Assembly (NCBI GenBank): GCA_035656335.1
Contig: DASRSS010000256.1
Coordinates: 1-7,460, forward strand
Source: DASRSS01 sp035656335
GTDB taxonomy: Bacteria > Actinomycetota > Actinomycetes > Mycobacteriales > Jatrophihabitantaceae
DNA: 7,460 nt
Reading direction: 5' to 3'
Positions 1 to 5,300 of this stretch are shown here, piece after piece; positions within the stretch are counted from its first letter, which is position 1, and each line of letters starts with the position of its first letter. Under the pieces are notes generated by a model. The model had not been told where the DNA came from. It searched no databases and was given only the letters and a program-made list of their open reading frames with translations. A program made the position numbers and the translations under genes.

Positions 1-297
1 CAAGCAGACCTGCACCACGTCCAGTGGTGGAGCCGCGGCGGCCACACCAACGCCGCCAACCTCGTCCCGGCATGCGAACGCATCCACTACGGCATCCACC
101 GAGGCGGCTGGACCCTCACCCGCGAGCCGGACGGCACCACCAACTGGACATCGCCCACCGGACACGTCTACCGCGTCCCGCCCGCCAGCTACCCCATCGA
201 CGAGACGATGAAGATCAAAAAGGACGCGACGGAAGCTGAACCGACCGACCAAACACCACAGAAGAGGCGCCAACTGCCGGATGAGTCCGTGGGCTGA
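1..297 (+). CDS. HNH endonuclease domain protein, DUF222/13E12 type, 3' end only
   Basis: This is the last 98 codons of a gene that begins before the window; frame 1 is open from base 1 to a TGA at 295-297. Visible residues match the HNH nuclease fold: a His-His pair (5-6 of the visible part), the W-S-R-G-G turn, an Asn (20), then Cys25, His29 and His33 in a C-x3-H-x3-H arrangement followed by GGW. The segment after it (TLTREPDGTTNW, then SPTGHVYRVPP) is typical of the actinobacterial DUF222-HNH (REP13E12-like) proteins, where this domain sits at the C-terminus. About 30 further residues form a charged Lys/Glu/Gln-rich tail. These proteins occur in many copies in actinobacteria and their biological role is poorly known; DNA cleavage is inferred from the fold only. 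The catalytic His and Asn positions look intact. The gene ends 2 nt from the stop of the opposing gene. Confidence 0.85.
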   Translation, partial: QADLHHVQWWSRGGHTNAANLVPACERIHYGIHRGGWTLTREPDGTTNWTSPTGHVYRVPPASYPIDETMKIKKDATEAEPTDQTPQKRRQLPDESVG

Positions 298-299
298 CA

Positions 300-818
300 T
301 CACCACCCGGCAAGCTGGAGCACCTCGGCCGCGACCTCGACCGGCGTGCGGTCGGCTATGGCGACGTCCGCGTCAGAGACGTGGGCAGCGTCGAGGATCG
401 AGTCGAGTTCAGCGCGCCGCGCAAGGTGCCAGGCCAGGTCTTCCGGCGAGTCCCGATGCCGCGCCCGGAGCCGCGGCTCGACCGTCGAAGGCGCACCGAG
501 AAGACGCACGACGACCACCGAGCCACCACAAGCACGCTCGAACGCGGCCAGGTCCGAGCGCCGCTCGATTACACCGGCCAGAACCAACCGCTGCGCGCCG
601 GCCTCGCGATAGTTCCCCGCGAGAGACGCCAGGTTGCGCAGCTCGATCGCGAGGTTGAACCGATCCGCGTCCGGGCTCGGCCACAGCAACCGGATCTGAT
701 CCAGGTCGACGACCGCATGCGGAACCGCCCGCTCCGCGAGCATGCGACCGACGGCCTCGGGGACAGTCGTCTTGCCGACACCGACCGTCCCGGTGATCAA
801 CAAGGTCTCGGCCGTCAT
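300..818 (-). CDS. Small P-loop ATPase/kinase-like protein, function unknown
   Basis: The protein is 172 aa from an ATG at 818. The Walker A motif is at residues 10-18 (GTVGVGKTT), directly after a short beta strand. A second strand ends in VVDLDQIR with Asp38 and Asp40, the place where small P-loop kinases (gluconate kinase, APS kinase, chloramphenicol phosphotransferase, the AAA_33 group) bind or activate the acceptor. Towards the C-terminus an Arg-rich stretch (RLRARHRDS) could serve as a lid, followed by a W-x3-R-x2-EL helix. This suggests a nucleotide-dependent phosphotransferase of the P-loop kinase superfamily, but I see no residue pattern that names a substrate. The frame stays open upstream to 1625, but that extension lies antisense to the PEP mutase family gene and lacks homology-like sequence. 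No good Shine-Dalgarno lies before the ATG; a TANNNT box 8 nt upstream fits a leaderless transcript. The 3' end faces the HNH gene. Confidence 0.75.
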   Translation of the reverse strand: MTAETLLITGTVGVGKTTVPEAVGRMLAERAVPHAVVDLDQIRLLWPSPDADRFNLAIELRNLASLAGNYREAGAQRLVLAGVIERRSDLAAFERACGGSVVVVRLLGAPSTVEPRLRARHRDSPEDLAWHLARRAELDSILDAAHVSDADVAIADRTPVEVAAEVLQLAGW

Positions 819-826
819 GGCTGCTG

Positions 827-832
827 AGGCTA
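827..832 (-). promoter_or_regulatory. Putative -10 box for the P-loop kinase-like gene
   Basis: Read on the minus strand the hexamer is TAGCCT, which fits the actinobacterial TANNNT -10 pattern. It ends 8 nt before the ATG at 818, so transcription would begin at or within a base or two of the start codon, in keeping with the missing Shine-Dalgarno. No convincing -35 hexamer is visible at 16-19 nt. This is a pattern match only. Confidence 0.3.
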
Positions 833-890
833 TCGGCGGCGGGATGCGAGGTTCGCGCGGCGCGGGTGAAGCACAGTCGGCGGGCGGCGA

Positions 891-896
891 TACGGT
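891..896 (+). promoter_or_regulatory. Putative -10 box for the PEP mutase family gene (leaderless)
   Basis: TACGGT fits TANNNT and ends 6 nt before the ATG at 903, the spacing expected if the A of the ATG is the first transcribed base. There is no Shine-Dalgarno before this ATG. A weak -35-like GTGAAG (866-871) lies about 19 nt upstream. It forms a divergent pair with the minus-strand box at 827-832. Confidence 0.35.
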
Positions 897-902
897 GCGG
901 GC

Positions 903-1691
903 ATGACCTCGAAAGTCGAGCAGTTCCGCGCCCTGCACGTGCCCGGCAAGCCGCTGCTCATCCCCAACCCCTGGGACGTCGGGTCGGCGAAGCTGCTGGT
1001 CTCGCTGGGCTTCGACGCGCTGGCCACGACCAGCAGCGGCTTCGCCATGACGCTCGGCAGGTTCGACGGGTCGGTAACCCGCGACGAAGCCCTCGAGCAC
1101 GCCGCGACGATCGTCGACGCGGTCGAGGTCCCGGTGTCCGCGGATCTGGAGAACTGCTTCGCCGACGAACCGGCGGGCGTCGCCGAAACGATCCGCGCGG
1201 CGGCGCGGACGGGCCTGGCCGGCTGCTCGGTCGAGGACTGGAGCGGCACCGACATCTACCCGGTCGAACTCGCGGCCGAGCGGGTCGAAGCAGCCGCCGA
1301 AGCCGCGAACGGCAATCTGGTGGTGACCGCGCGCGCCGAGAATCACCTGCACGGAAAAGAGGATCTGGCCGATACGATCGGGCGACTGCAGGCCTACCAG
1401 GAGGCCGGCGCCGACGTCCTGTACGCACCAGGGCTGACCACGATCGCCGACATCCGCACCGTCCTCGCCGAGGTCGACCGTCCCGTGAACGTTCTCGCGA
1501 TGCCGACCGCACCGACGGTGGCCGAACTCGCCGAAGCGGGAGTCGCCCGCGTGTCGGTCGGCGGGTCCTTCGCGTTCACCGCGCTCGGCGCGCTGGTCGA
1601 CGCCGCGCGGGAACTGCGAGAGCAAGGCACCTACTCGTACAGCGCGCTCGCGCGGACCGGACGCGAAGCCATCAACAGCGCCTTCAGCTAG
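903..1691 (+). CDS. Isocitrate lyase/phosphoenolpyruvate mutase family enzyme
   Basis: This is a 262-aa, full-length member of the PEP mutase/isocitrate lyase superfamily (COG2513 type), a TIM-barrel group that makes or breaks C-C or P-C bonds of 2-oxoacid enolates using Mg2+. Recognisable elements: the N-terminal NPWDVGSAKLL segment (22-32); the TTSSGFA loop (42-48); SADLEN (79-84) with Asp81 at the metal-binding position; SVEDW (109-113) with Glu111 and Asp112; TARAEN (142-147) with Arg144; and GADVLYAPGL after the sixth strand. The RAEN form and the absence of the isocitrate lyase KKCGH loop place it in the broad, mostly uncharacterised subgroup rather than true isocitrate lyase, 2-methylisocitrate lyase or PEP mutase, so the substrate is unknown. 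Residue 85 is Cys where I expect Gly in relatives. The ATG was chosen because a -10-like box lies just upstream and the family N-terminus starts here. It converges on the ROK gene with a 6-nt gap. Confidence 0.88.
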   Translation: MTSKVEQFRALHVPGKPLLIPNPWDVGSAKLLVSLGFDALATTSSGFAMTLGRFDGSVTRDEALEHAATIVDAVEVPVSADLENCFADEPAGVAETIRAAARTGLAGCSVEDWSGTDIYPVELAAERVEAAAEAANGNLVVTARAENHLHGKEDLADTIGRLQAYQEAGADVLYAPGLTTIADIRTVLAEVDRPVNVLAMPTAPTVAELAEAGVARVSVGGSFAFTALGALVDAARELREQGTYSYSALARTGREAINSAFS

Positions 1692-1697
1692 CCGCGA

Positions 1698-2663
1698 TCA
1701 GCACAGGCCGCGAGCCAGGTCGGCGGCACCGACGAGGCCGGCGTCCGCACCGAACGCCGCAGCCTCGATCGCCGCGACCGGACGGAACCCCCGCCCGGTC
1801 AACGTGTGCGCGAACTCCTGACGGGCCGGCGCAAGCAGCAGCTCGCCCGCCTCGGACACACCGCCGCCGATCACGAACATGGACGGGTCCAGCGCGGCGG
1901 CCAGGTTCGCCAACCCGCGCCCGAGCCAGCGACCCATCGTGGTGCAGGTCGACTCGGCGGCCGGATCGCCCTCCGCGGCCGCCTGGGTGACGATCGGCCC
2001 GGTGATCGCGTCTACGCTGCCGGCCAACTCGATCAACCGCGCCGCGACGGCAGGCGACTCGGCGGCCAGCTCCCGCGCATCGCGGGCGAGCGCCCGCCCG
2101 GACGCGTACATCTCCCAGCAACCGCGGTTGCCGCACGCGCACGCCCGCCCGTCCGGGACGATGGTCATGTGCCCGTACTCGCAGGCGATCCCGCTCGCGC
2201 CGCGGTACAGCGAACCGTCCAGCACCAGTCCCCCGCCGATGCCGGTGCCGAGCGTGACGCACACCAGCGAGGTGTGTCCGCGCGCCGCGCCGAACCGGTA
2301 CTCCGCCCACGCGGACGCGTTCCCGTCGTTCTCGACGACCAGCGGCAGCCCGATGCGTTCGGCGAGAGCGTCGCGCAGCGGCTCGTTACGCCAGGCCAGG
2401 TGCGGCGAGAACAGCACGGTCGCGCGGTCGGCGCCGATCCATCCGGCCGCGCCGATCCCGACACACGTGACCGAGTGCCGAGCGGCGAGAGCCGTGACGA
2501 CGTCGACGATCGCGGCCTCGGTCTGCGCCACGTCCGATCCGGGCGTCGGTCGGCGCTCGCGGTCGATCACCGCACCGGAATCGTCCACGACCCCGGCGGA
2601 GATCTTCGTCCCGCCGATGTCCACGCCGATCGCCAGCGACGCACTCACCTCAGGCGCCGGCAT
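1698..2663 (-). CDS. glk: ROK-family glucokinase (GlkA-like)
   Basis: The protein is about 321 aa and should phosphorylate glucose with ATP in the cytoplasm. Seen in the sequence: the phosphate-binding GVDIGGTK (13-20); VENDGNASAWAE (110-121) with Asp113 as catalytic base; LGTGIGGG (138-145); then the ROK signature with Glu162, His165 and CACGNRGC (175-182), giving the His-Cys3 zinc site of bacterial ROK kinases. A C-terminal IGGGV segment closes the nucleotide pocket. Length and motifs agree with Streptomyces GlkA (about 317 aa), which also takes part in carbon catabolite repression; no DNA-binding domain precedes the kinase, so it is not a ROK repressor. It is the last visible gene of the minus operon. 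From ATG 2663 it overlaps the preceding gene by 14 nt; an alternative GTG at 2648, one base after that gene's TGA, gives 316 aa and fits the family N-terminus at least as well. Neither start has a clear Shine-Dalgarno. Confidence 0.9.
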   Translation of the reverse strand: MPAPEVSASLAIGVDIGGTKISAGVVDDSGAVIDRERRPTPGSDVAQTEAAIVDVVTALAARHSVTCVGIGAAGWIGADRATVLFSPHLAWRNEPLRDALAERIGLPLVVENDGNASAWAEYRFGAARGHTSLVCVTLGTGIGGGLVLDGSLYRGASGIACEYGHMTIVPDGRACACGNRGCWEMYASGRALARDARELAAESPAVAARLIELAGSVDAITGPIVTQAAAEGDPAAESTCTTMGRWLGRGLANLAAALDPSMFVIGGGVSEAGELLLAPARQEFAHTLTGRGFRPVAAIEAAAFGADAGLVGAADLARGLC

Positions 2664-3072
2664 CCGGATACGGCTTCGGCCGCGGACGGGACGCGTCCGG
2701 CTTGCCGAGATCGATGCGCTGCACGCGCGGCGGCGGCGCGGAATCGCGGCGCGCCGCGGGATCGCCGTGCGGCGCGGAATCGCCATGCGCCGCAGGGCTG
2801 TCCGGATGCGGCACGGTCGCGTCCATGAACGCGCGGAAGGCCGACAGCAGCGCCGTCCCTGCCTCCACCACCCGATCGGTGACGTCCGGGCGCTCCCCGC
2901 GTAACACTGCGACGAACTGGCAGATCGGGCACCACTGACACGTACCGTTCGCGTGCTGCTCGGCCGACTCCGGGAACGTGCGCGTGGCCCAGTCCTGCAC
3001 CGCGGACAGCACCCGCGCGGTCTCGTCGCCGAAGCGACCTTCGTCGGATCGCTGGTTGAACTGCTCACTCAT
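2650..3072 (-). CDS. Small conserved CxxCxxC protein of unknown function (Rv2183c-like)
   Basis: The 140-aa protein begins with a predicted helix (VLSAVQDWATRTF, 21-33), then carries a tight cysteine motif at Cys45, Cys48 and Cys51 (CQWCPIC), followed by QFVAVLRGERPDVTDRVVEA and another helix to about residue 86. The rest is a Pro/Ala/His/Asp-rich, probably disordered tail with a six-residue repeat, ending in a basic-proline stretch. The W-C-P-x-C plus VLRGERP pattern is one I recognise from actinobacterial proteins encoded beside ArsA-like ATPases; no function is known to me. The cysteines could bind zinc or an Fe-S cluster, but there are only three, so a fourth ligand (His40 is near) or a dimer would be needed. 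Its ATG lies within the 8-nt overlap with the end of the ArsA-like gene, so translation is probably coupled. No signal peptide or membrane segment is seen. Confidence 0.8.
   Translation of the reverse strand: MSEQFNQRSDEGRFGDETARVLSAVQDWATRTFPESAEQHANGTCQWCPICQFVAVLRGERPDVTDRVVEAGTALLSAFRAFMDATVPHPDSPAAHGDSAPHGDPAARRDSAPPPRVQRIDLGKPDASRPRPKPYPDAGA
2740..2811. repeat. 18-nt imperfect tandem repeat inside the CxxCxxC protein gene
   Basis: Three clear 18-nt units (2740-2757, 2758-2775, 2776-2793) and a decayed fourth (2794-2811) lie in tandem. The first three share the core GG(A/G)ATCGC near the unit start and end in a C/G-rich GCSGCGC-like run. On the minus strand they encode the hexapeptides HGDSAP, HGDPAA and RRDSAP. 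The unit keeps the reading frame, so copy number can change without breaking the gene. Confidence 0.7.
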
Positions 3073-4270
3073 CGCGCTGCGCTGTCCCGCCTTCCGGATC
3101 AGGCCGGAAGCGTACCTGCAGCCGTGTTCCGTCGAACTCGCCGCCGACGACGCTGCAGCGGCGCAGCGCGTTCGGCAGCGTGATCACGCGCCGGGCCCCG
3201 CCGACAGTCACCACCACGTCGTCGCCCACGCGTGCCGCCTCGACAGCGCCCGGTTCGGCCAGCGGCAACGGCAACGACAGCACGAAGTCCGCGCCGTCGG
3301 CGTCCACGCGCAGCAACTGCGCCGTCGCAACGACCGGCACCGGATCGGCTCCCGGCAGCTCGCCGTACAACTCATCGGCGACCGCACGCAGCGCCTGCGC
3401 ACCCACCGGCTCGCCGGTCCGGTAGCCCAGCTCGCGCATCGCGATGCCCGCGAACGAGTCCCGCACCGCGGCCAGCTGCCGCCGCTGCGCGTCCGCCCAC
3501 GCCTGCCGCCAGGCGTCCTCCCCCGCCGGGAACACCCGGTTCGCGATCACCATGTCGACGGCATATCCATACAGCGCGAGCGCGGTGAACGTGCGGCGCG
3601 CCTCCGCGATCACCACCGCCTCCGGCGTGAGCACGAGGCGGACGGACGTGGTGGCCGGGTCGGCGAGCAGCCCGCGCACGTCCGCGAGCTCGTCGGCGAG
3701 CCGGGCCAGCGCGGCGAACACCGGATCGGCCGGGACCGCGTCGCCGCGTCCCAGCAGCGCCGCGATCGGACGGATCCCGCGCGCCAGCCGACGCTGCGCG
3801 GGGAACACCTTCTGCAGGTACCAACCCAGCGCCTCGGGCAGCGCGAGCAGCCGCAGCGTCTCCGCGGTCGGTGCGCAGTCGACGACCAGCGTGTCCCAGT
3901 CGCCGGTGCGGGCCAGGTCGCGCACCGCGAGCAGCGCGAGCACCTCCTCCAGGCCCGGCAGCAAGGTCAGCTCGTCGGCGGTGATCGGGTCGGCCCCGCC
4001 GTGCGAGAGCAGCTCGGCGAAGTAGCCCTGCACCTGCTGCCACGCGTCCTCGAACCGGCGCTGCGCGTCCAGCTGCACCGCCCACAGCCCGGGCGTGATC
4101 TCGGCGGGCTCACCCGTAAGCGGGACGTCCAGCGCGTCGGCCAGCGAGTGCGCGGCGTCCGTGGACAGCAGCAGCGTCTTCACCCCGCGGTCGGCCAACC
4201 GCAGCGCGGTCGCCGACGCGGTCGTCGTCTTGCCGACGCCGCCCTTGCCGGTGAACAGGACGATTCTCAT
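3065..4270 (-). CDS. ArsA/GET3-like ATPase with C-terminal HSP20-like domain (Rv2184c-like)
   Basis: This 401-aa cytoplasmic ATPase belongs to the SIMIBI/ArsA-GET3 class. The deviant Walker A GKGGVGKTT spans residues 8-16, with signature Lys9 and catalytic Lys14. Switch I is STDAAHSL (36-43) with Asp38; switch II is VVDCAPTAETLRLL (129-142) with Asp131. After a helical region the last ~75 residues (about 322-391: VLSLPLPL, then GDDVVVTVGGARRVITLP) form the ArsA_HSP20-like beta domain found in bacterial relatives. Only two cysteines exist (Cys132 and one near residue 372), with neither the arsenite-site cysteines of ArsA nor the CxxC of GET3. Arsenite export is therefore unlikely, and protein or lipid-protein handling is the better inference. 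The ATG at 4270 begins directly at the family N-terminus and forms an ATGA overlap with the upstream gene's stop; the 3' end overlaps the next gene by 8 nt. The frame continues upstream to 4471, but that part is antisense-like filler. Confidence 0.88.
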   Translation of the reverse strand: MRIVLFTGKGGVGKTTTASATALRLADRGVKTLLLSTDAAHSLADALDVPLTGEPAEITPGLWAVQLDAQRRFEDAWQQVQGYFAELLSHGGADPITADELTLLPGLEEVLALLAVRDLARTGDWDTLVVDCAPTAETLRLLALPEALGWYLQKVFPAQRRLARGIRPIAALLGRGDAVPADPVFAALARLADELADVRGLLADPATTSVRLVLTPEAVVIAEARRTFTALALYGYAVDMVIANRVFPAGEDAWRQAWADAQRRQLAAVRDSFAGIAMRELGYRTGEPVGAQALRAVADELYGELPGADPVPVVATAQLLRVDADGADFVLSLPLPLAEPGAVEAARVGDDVVVTVGGARRVITLPNALRRCSVVGGEFDGTRLQVRFRPDPEGGTAQRDE

Positions 4271-4713
4271 CCAGTCGACTCGACACGCTTCTTCAACTCG
4301 TTGAGCGCCTGGTCCATGACCATCCGCTCGCCCTTGCGCTTGAGCATGCCGAGCATCGGGATCGCCAGGTCGACCGCGAGCGAGTACGTGACGTGCGTCG
4401 CTCCGCCCCGGGCGGCCAGGGTGTACGAGCCCTGTTGCGCGCGCATCAGCTGCCCGGACACCAGCGTCCACTCGACCTTCTCGTCACCCGTCCAGACGTA
4501 GGCGAGCTCGTACTGGTCGCGCAGGATGCCGGCGTCCAGGGTGAACGCGACCCGCCGGGCGCGGCCGTCGGGCCCGGACTCGAGCACCTCGGCCTTCTTC
4601 ACCGAACCCGCCCACGCCGGGTAGTGATCGAAGTCCGCGATCACGGCCATGCCGGCGGCCGGTTCGGCGTCGATCACGATCGACTGGGTCGACTGCTCGG
4701 GCACCCTGCACAC
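4267..4713 (-). CDS. SRPBCC (START-like) family protein, Rv2185c/TB16.3-like
   Basis: The 148-aa protein has the SRPBCC/polyketide-cyclase fold: a first strand (TQSIVIDAEPAAGMAVIADF), the signature FDHYPAW (28-34), alternating beta strands with VAFTLDAGILRDQYELAYVW, a THVTYSLAVDL strand, and a long C-terminal helix (ERMVMDQALNELKKRV). These helix-grip proteins usually enclose a hydrophobic ligand such as a lipid. Sequence and location agree with M. tuberculosis Rv2185c (TB16.3). No catalytic residue can be assigned, so its ligand is unknown. The start is GTG either at 4713, one base after the previous gene's TAG, or at 4704 (145 aa); neither has a proper Shine-Dalgarno, and coupling to the upstream gene is the likely means of initiation. 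Its TGA overlaps the ATG of the ATPase gene, which suggests the two products are made in fixed ratio. Confidence 0.87.
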   Translation of the reverse strand: MCRVPEQSTQSIVIDAEPAAGMAVIADFDHYPAWAGSVKKAEVLESGPDGRARRVAFTLDAGILRDQYELAYVWTGDEKVEWTLVSGQLMRAQQGSYTLAARGGATHVTYSLAVDLAIPMLGMLKRKGERMVMDQALNELKKRVESTG

Positions 4714-4714
4714 G

Positions 4715-5122
4715 CTACCGGCGCGGGCCCGACACCCGCGCCAACCGGCCGGGGTCCAGCTGGTCGCCGATCGACCAGAACAGCGCCTTCATCTCGGTGC
4801 GGTACCGGTGCTCGATCCGCCGGGCGCGCCGGCGCGGCACCGGCCGGCCGTCCGCCCCGTCCAGGCGCAGGAAGAAGTGCACGACGACGCCGTCGAACAC
4901 CTGCTCCAGCCAGAGCTCCATCGACCCGGCCAGCCTCCCGCGCTCGCTCGGGCGGACCAGCCACCGAACCCCCTTGTCGCCGCGCCACTCGTCCACCACG
5001 ACGTCCAGCCGGGGCCACCAGCGCCGCCAGTTGGACGGCTCGGCGACGATCGTGGCGACCTCCACAGGACGCGCGCAGATCCAGGTCGAATCCAGGACGT
5101 CGATGTCGGGCACGTCACCCAC
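4715..5122 (-). CDS. SRPBCC/polyketide cyclase-like protein, Rv2186c-like
   Basis: The 135-aa protein is a second helix-grip candidate and the first gene of the minus operon. The pattern is a starting strand (DVLDSTWICARP), an SRPBCC-type N-W-x-x-W-W-P motif (31-37), a strand ending DKGVRWLV, then GSMELWLEQVFDGVVVHFFLRLDG as paired strands, and a basic C-terminal helix (RRRARRIEHRYRTEMKALFWSIGDQL). It resembles the protein encoded next to TB16.3 in mycobacteria (Rv2186c, about 129 aa); ligand and role are unknown. It differs enough from its neighbour that recent duplication is unlikely. The start is taken as GTG 5122; an in-frame GTG at 5113 would give 132 aa and cannot be excluded, since neither has a strong ribosome site. 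The TAG stop ends one base before the next gene's first GTG. Transcription must begin in the 138-bp gap shared with the acyl-CoA ligase gene, but no convincing minus-strand promoter was recognised there. Confidence 0.78.
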   Translation of the reverse strand: MGDVPDIDVLDSTWICARPVEVATIVAEPSNWRRWWPRLDVVVDEWRGDKGVRWLVRPSERGRLAGSMELWLEQVFDGVVVHFFLRLDGADGRPVPRRRARRIEHRYRTEMKALFWSIGDQLDPGRLARVSGPRR

Positions 5123-5168
5123 GATCCCAGAAGACGCCTGCGCAGTCGCGCCGGGCTGGGCAAGGAGT

Positions 5169-5174
5169 TACGGT
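5169..5174 (+). promoter_or_regulatory. Putative -10 box upstream of the FadD15-like gene
   Basis: TACGGT fits TANNNT and is identical to the box in front of the PEP mutase family gene, with similar following bases (GGCGGGC here, GCGGGC there). If used, transcription would begin near 5181, giving an 80-nt leader to the GTG at 5261 and placing the ATG at 5184 almost at the 5' end. No -35 match stands out. This is a pattern match only. Confidence 0.25.
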
Positions 5175-5183
5175 GGCGGGCGC

Positions 5184-5300
5184 ATGCCGCTCGGCAACGG
5201 CGCCGGCGGCGTCGGCCGCGGCATCGCGCGGTCAGGGACGCCGGGAAAGGACGACGACGCGTGCGCGAGCTCCATGTCGCCAGCACCATCACCACGCTGA
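5184..5300 (+). CDS. Possible 38-aa upstream ORF overlapping the FadD15-like start
   Basis: An ATG at 5184 lies about 10 nt after the TACGGT box and opens 38 codons ending in TGA at 5298-5300, overlapping the first 40 bases of the acyl-CoA ligase gene in another frame. The product is Gly/Arg/Pro-rich with no domain, membrane segment or known motif. There is no Shine-Dalgarno, so it could be translated only from a nearly leaderless RNA. In DNA of this GC content such a frame may be chance, so it is listed as a weak candidate; if translated it could modulate the downstream start. Confidence 0.15.
   Translation: MPLGNGAGGVGRGIARSGTPGKDDDACASSMSPAPSPR
5244..5251 (+). promoter_or_regulatory. Shine-Dalgarno for the FadD15-like gene
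   Basis: The purine run GGAAAGGA lies 9 nt before the GTG at 5261. It decides that start: the same frame is open much further upstream, but this is the only in-frame start with a proper ribosome site, and the protein then begins (V/M)-R-E-L, matching the mycobacterial FadD15 N-terminus (MREF) and length. Confidence 0.7.

Noticed and set aside
1..818. Toxin-antitoxin or defence pair formed by the HNH and P-loop genes
   Set aside because: The genes are convergent rather than co-transcribed, and the HNH protein is of the common DUF222 group; nothing supports a joint defence role.
819..1625. N-terminal extension of the P-loop kinase-like frame
   Set aside because: It lies entirely antisense to or in front of the PEP mutase family gene, has a low-complexity Arg/Gly composition, and the P-loop protein starts naturally at the ATG 818.
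866..1990. 374-codon plus-strand frame over the PEP mutase and ROK genes
   Set aside because: Arg-rich filler without a motif; both strands here are already explained by genes with intact catalytic motifs.
2664..3068. N-terminal extension of the ROK kinase frame, which would give 456 aa and might look like a DNA-binding domain of a ROK repressor
   Set aside because: The same DNA encodes the CxxCxxC protein in another frame, and the extension is Ser/Arg-rich without a helix-turn-helix pattern.
3065..4270. Arsenic resistance operon
   Set aside because: The ATPase lacks the arsenite-binding cysteines, and no arsenite transporter, reductase or ArsR regulator is present.
2978..4501. 507-codon plus-strand frame opposite the ArsA-like gene
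   Set aside because: Arg/Gln/His-rich antisense shadow of the ATPase gene; no domain seen.
5123..5260. Riboswitch or structured RNA in the leader of the acyl-CoA ligase gene
   Set aside because: The region is only 138 bp and GC-rich with scattered short palindromes (e.g. GGCGCC); no known riboswitch core or attenuator hairpin with a U-run is visible.
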